Origin: Phyllobacterium sophorae
GTDB lineage: Bacteria > Pseudomonadota > Alphaproteobacteria > Rhizobiales > Rhizobiaceae
NCBI RefSeq assembly: GCF_003010965.1
Contig: NZ_PGGM01000009.1
Coordinates: 62,001 to 126,000 of the forward strand
Direction: 5' to 3'
Length of the DNA stretch: 64,000 nt
In this document: one piece after another, positions 63,800-64,000 of the stretch
How the letters are laid out: the number at the start of each line of letters is the position of its first letter
Numbering within the stretch: the first letter of the stretch is position 1
Translations under genes and position numbers: made by a program
The notes under the pieces: model-generated
What the model saw: only the letters and a program-made list of their open reading frames with translations
What the model was told of the DNA's origin: nothing
The model's database searches: none

Positions 63800-64000
63800 T
63801 CAATTCGTCGTCTGCACTTCCCCCGCCATCATTTGCGTGAATGTCTGCTGTTGCTGCAGCCAATTCTGATAGTCGGCTTCCGTGTCGACGACGACGGTTC
63901 CGCGCATCTGGGGGTGGCCAACGCCGCATAGTTCTGCGCAAAGAACCTCGAAGGTCCCTGTTCGGGTCGGTGTAAACCAGAAATAGGTGACCATGCCTGG
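63800..64000 (-). CDS. coxM: Cytochrome c oxidase subunit II, C-terminal part (CoxM-like)
   Basis: The last 66 residues of subunit II; the gene continues beyond the right edge. The CuA site is seen as CAELCGVGHPQM, giving two cysteines, a histidine and a methionine in the C-x3-C-x3-H-x2-M pattern that receives electrons from cytochrome c. The frame reads through to the window end with PGMVTYFWFTPTRTGTFEV. It is the first known gene of the oxidase operon. Confidence 0.9.
   Translation of the reverse strand, partial: PGMVTYFWFTPTRTGTFEVLCAELCGVGHPQMRGTVVVDTEADYQNWLQQQQTFTQMMAGEVQTTN

Noticed and set aside
1..64000. CRISPR arrays, insertion sequences, prophage or tRNA genes
   Set aside because: No regularly spaced repeat array, transposase-like frame, phage gene or cloverleaf-like sequence was recognised by eye; a tRNA scan could still correct this.

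Overview
The window looks like a chromosomal segment of an alphaproteobacterium of the order Hyphomicrobiales (Rhizobiales), probably Phyllobacteriaceae or Brucellaceae. The evidence is a BioR-controlled bioBFDAZ operon, a thuR-thuEFGKAB disaccharide operon in the Sinorhizobium order, a coxMNOP-type oxidase operon, moderately high G+C and many ABC uptake systems. The genus is not proven. No tRNA, rRNA, CRISPR array, insertion sequence or prophage was seen.

Layout. 1-7.2 kb: a LysR regulator, then bioR and the overlapping biotin operon bioBFDAZ, with BioR boxes before both bioR and bioB. 7.2-10.4 kb (minus strand): an aldehyde dehydrogenase plus DUF779 pair with an AcoR-like regulator that lacks the sigma-54 AAA+ domain; a 24-bp palindrome lies before the dehydrogenase. 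10.4-18.2 kb: thuR (LacI family) divergent from thuEFGKAB, with three CAAAGCGCTTTG-type operators between them. 18.2-23.0 kb (minus): the prkA-yeaH-spoVR stress module. 23.3-28.9 kb (minus): DUF2182 and DUF1326 proteins, a thioredoxin-fold peroxiredoxin-like protein and a 1087-residue zinc-ribbon/cyclase/ATPase/TPR protein. 29.0-34.8 kb: a polyamine-type ABC importer with an SDR enzyme, divergent from a LuxR-type regulator.

34.9-45.7 kb holds two DeoR regulators. One faces a small DUF4406-like protein across an elaborate inverted repeat. The other precedes deoC, a two-domain ALDH16-type dehydrogenase, an RbsD/FucU-type mutarotase and a CUT1 sugar importer, which together suggest deoxy-sugar catabolism. 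45.8-50.1 kb: a 1-Cys peroxiredoxin, a PAS-GGDEF-EAL gene broken by a single-base frameshift, a 76-codon small gene and a lytic-transglycosylase-like lipoprotein.

50.2-60.1 kb (plus strand) is the most unusual region. It encodes a membrane-embedded patatin-like lipase, a thiamine-diphosphate enzyme, a fusion of a catalase-like domain to an animal-type haem peroxidase/fatty-acid dioxygenase, a translationally coupled nitroreductase-like protein and a DUF2189 membrane protein. Together these could release, peroxidise and process fatty acids, a possible bacterial oxylipin or alpha-oxidation pathway. The pathway is inference; the domain content is read directly. 60.2-64.0 kb (minus): a cytochrome c oxidase operon (coxM partial, coxN, coxO, coxP and a subunit IV) running off the right edge.
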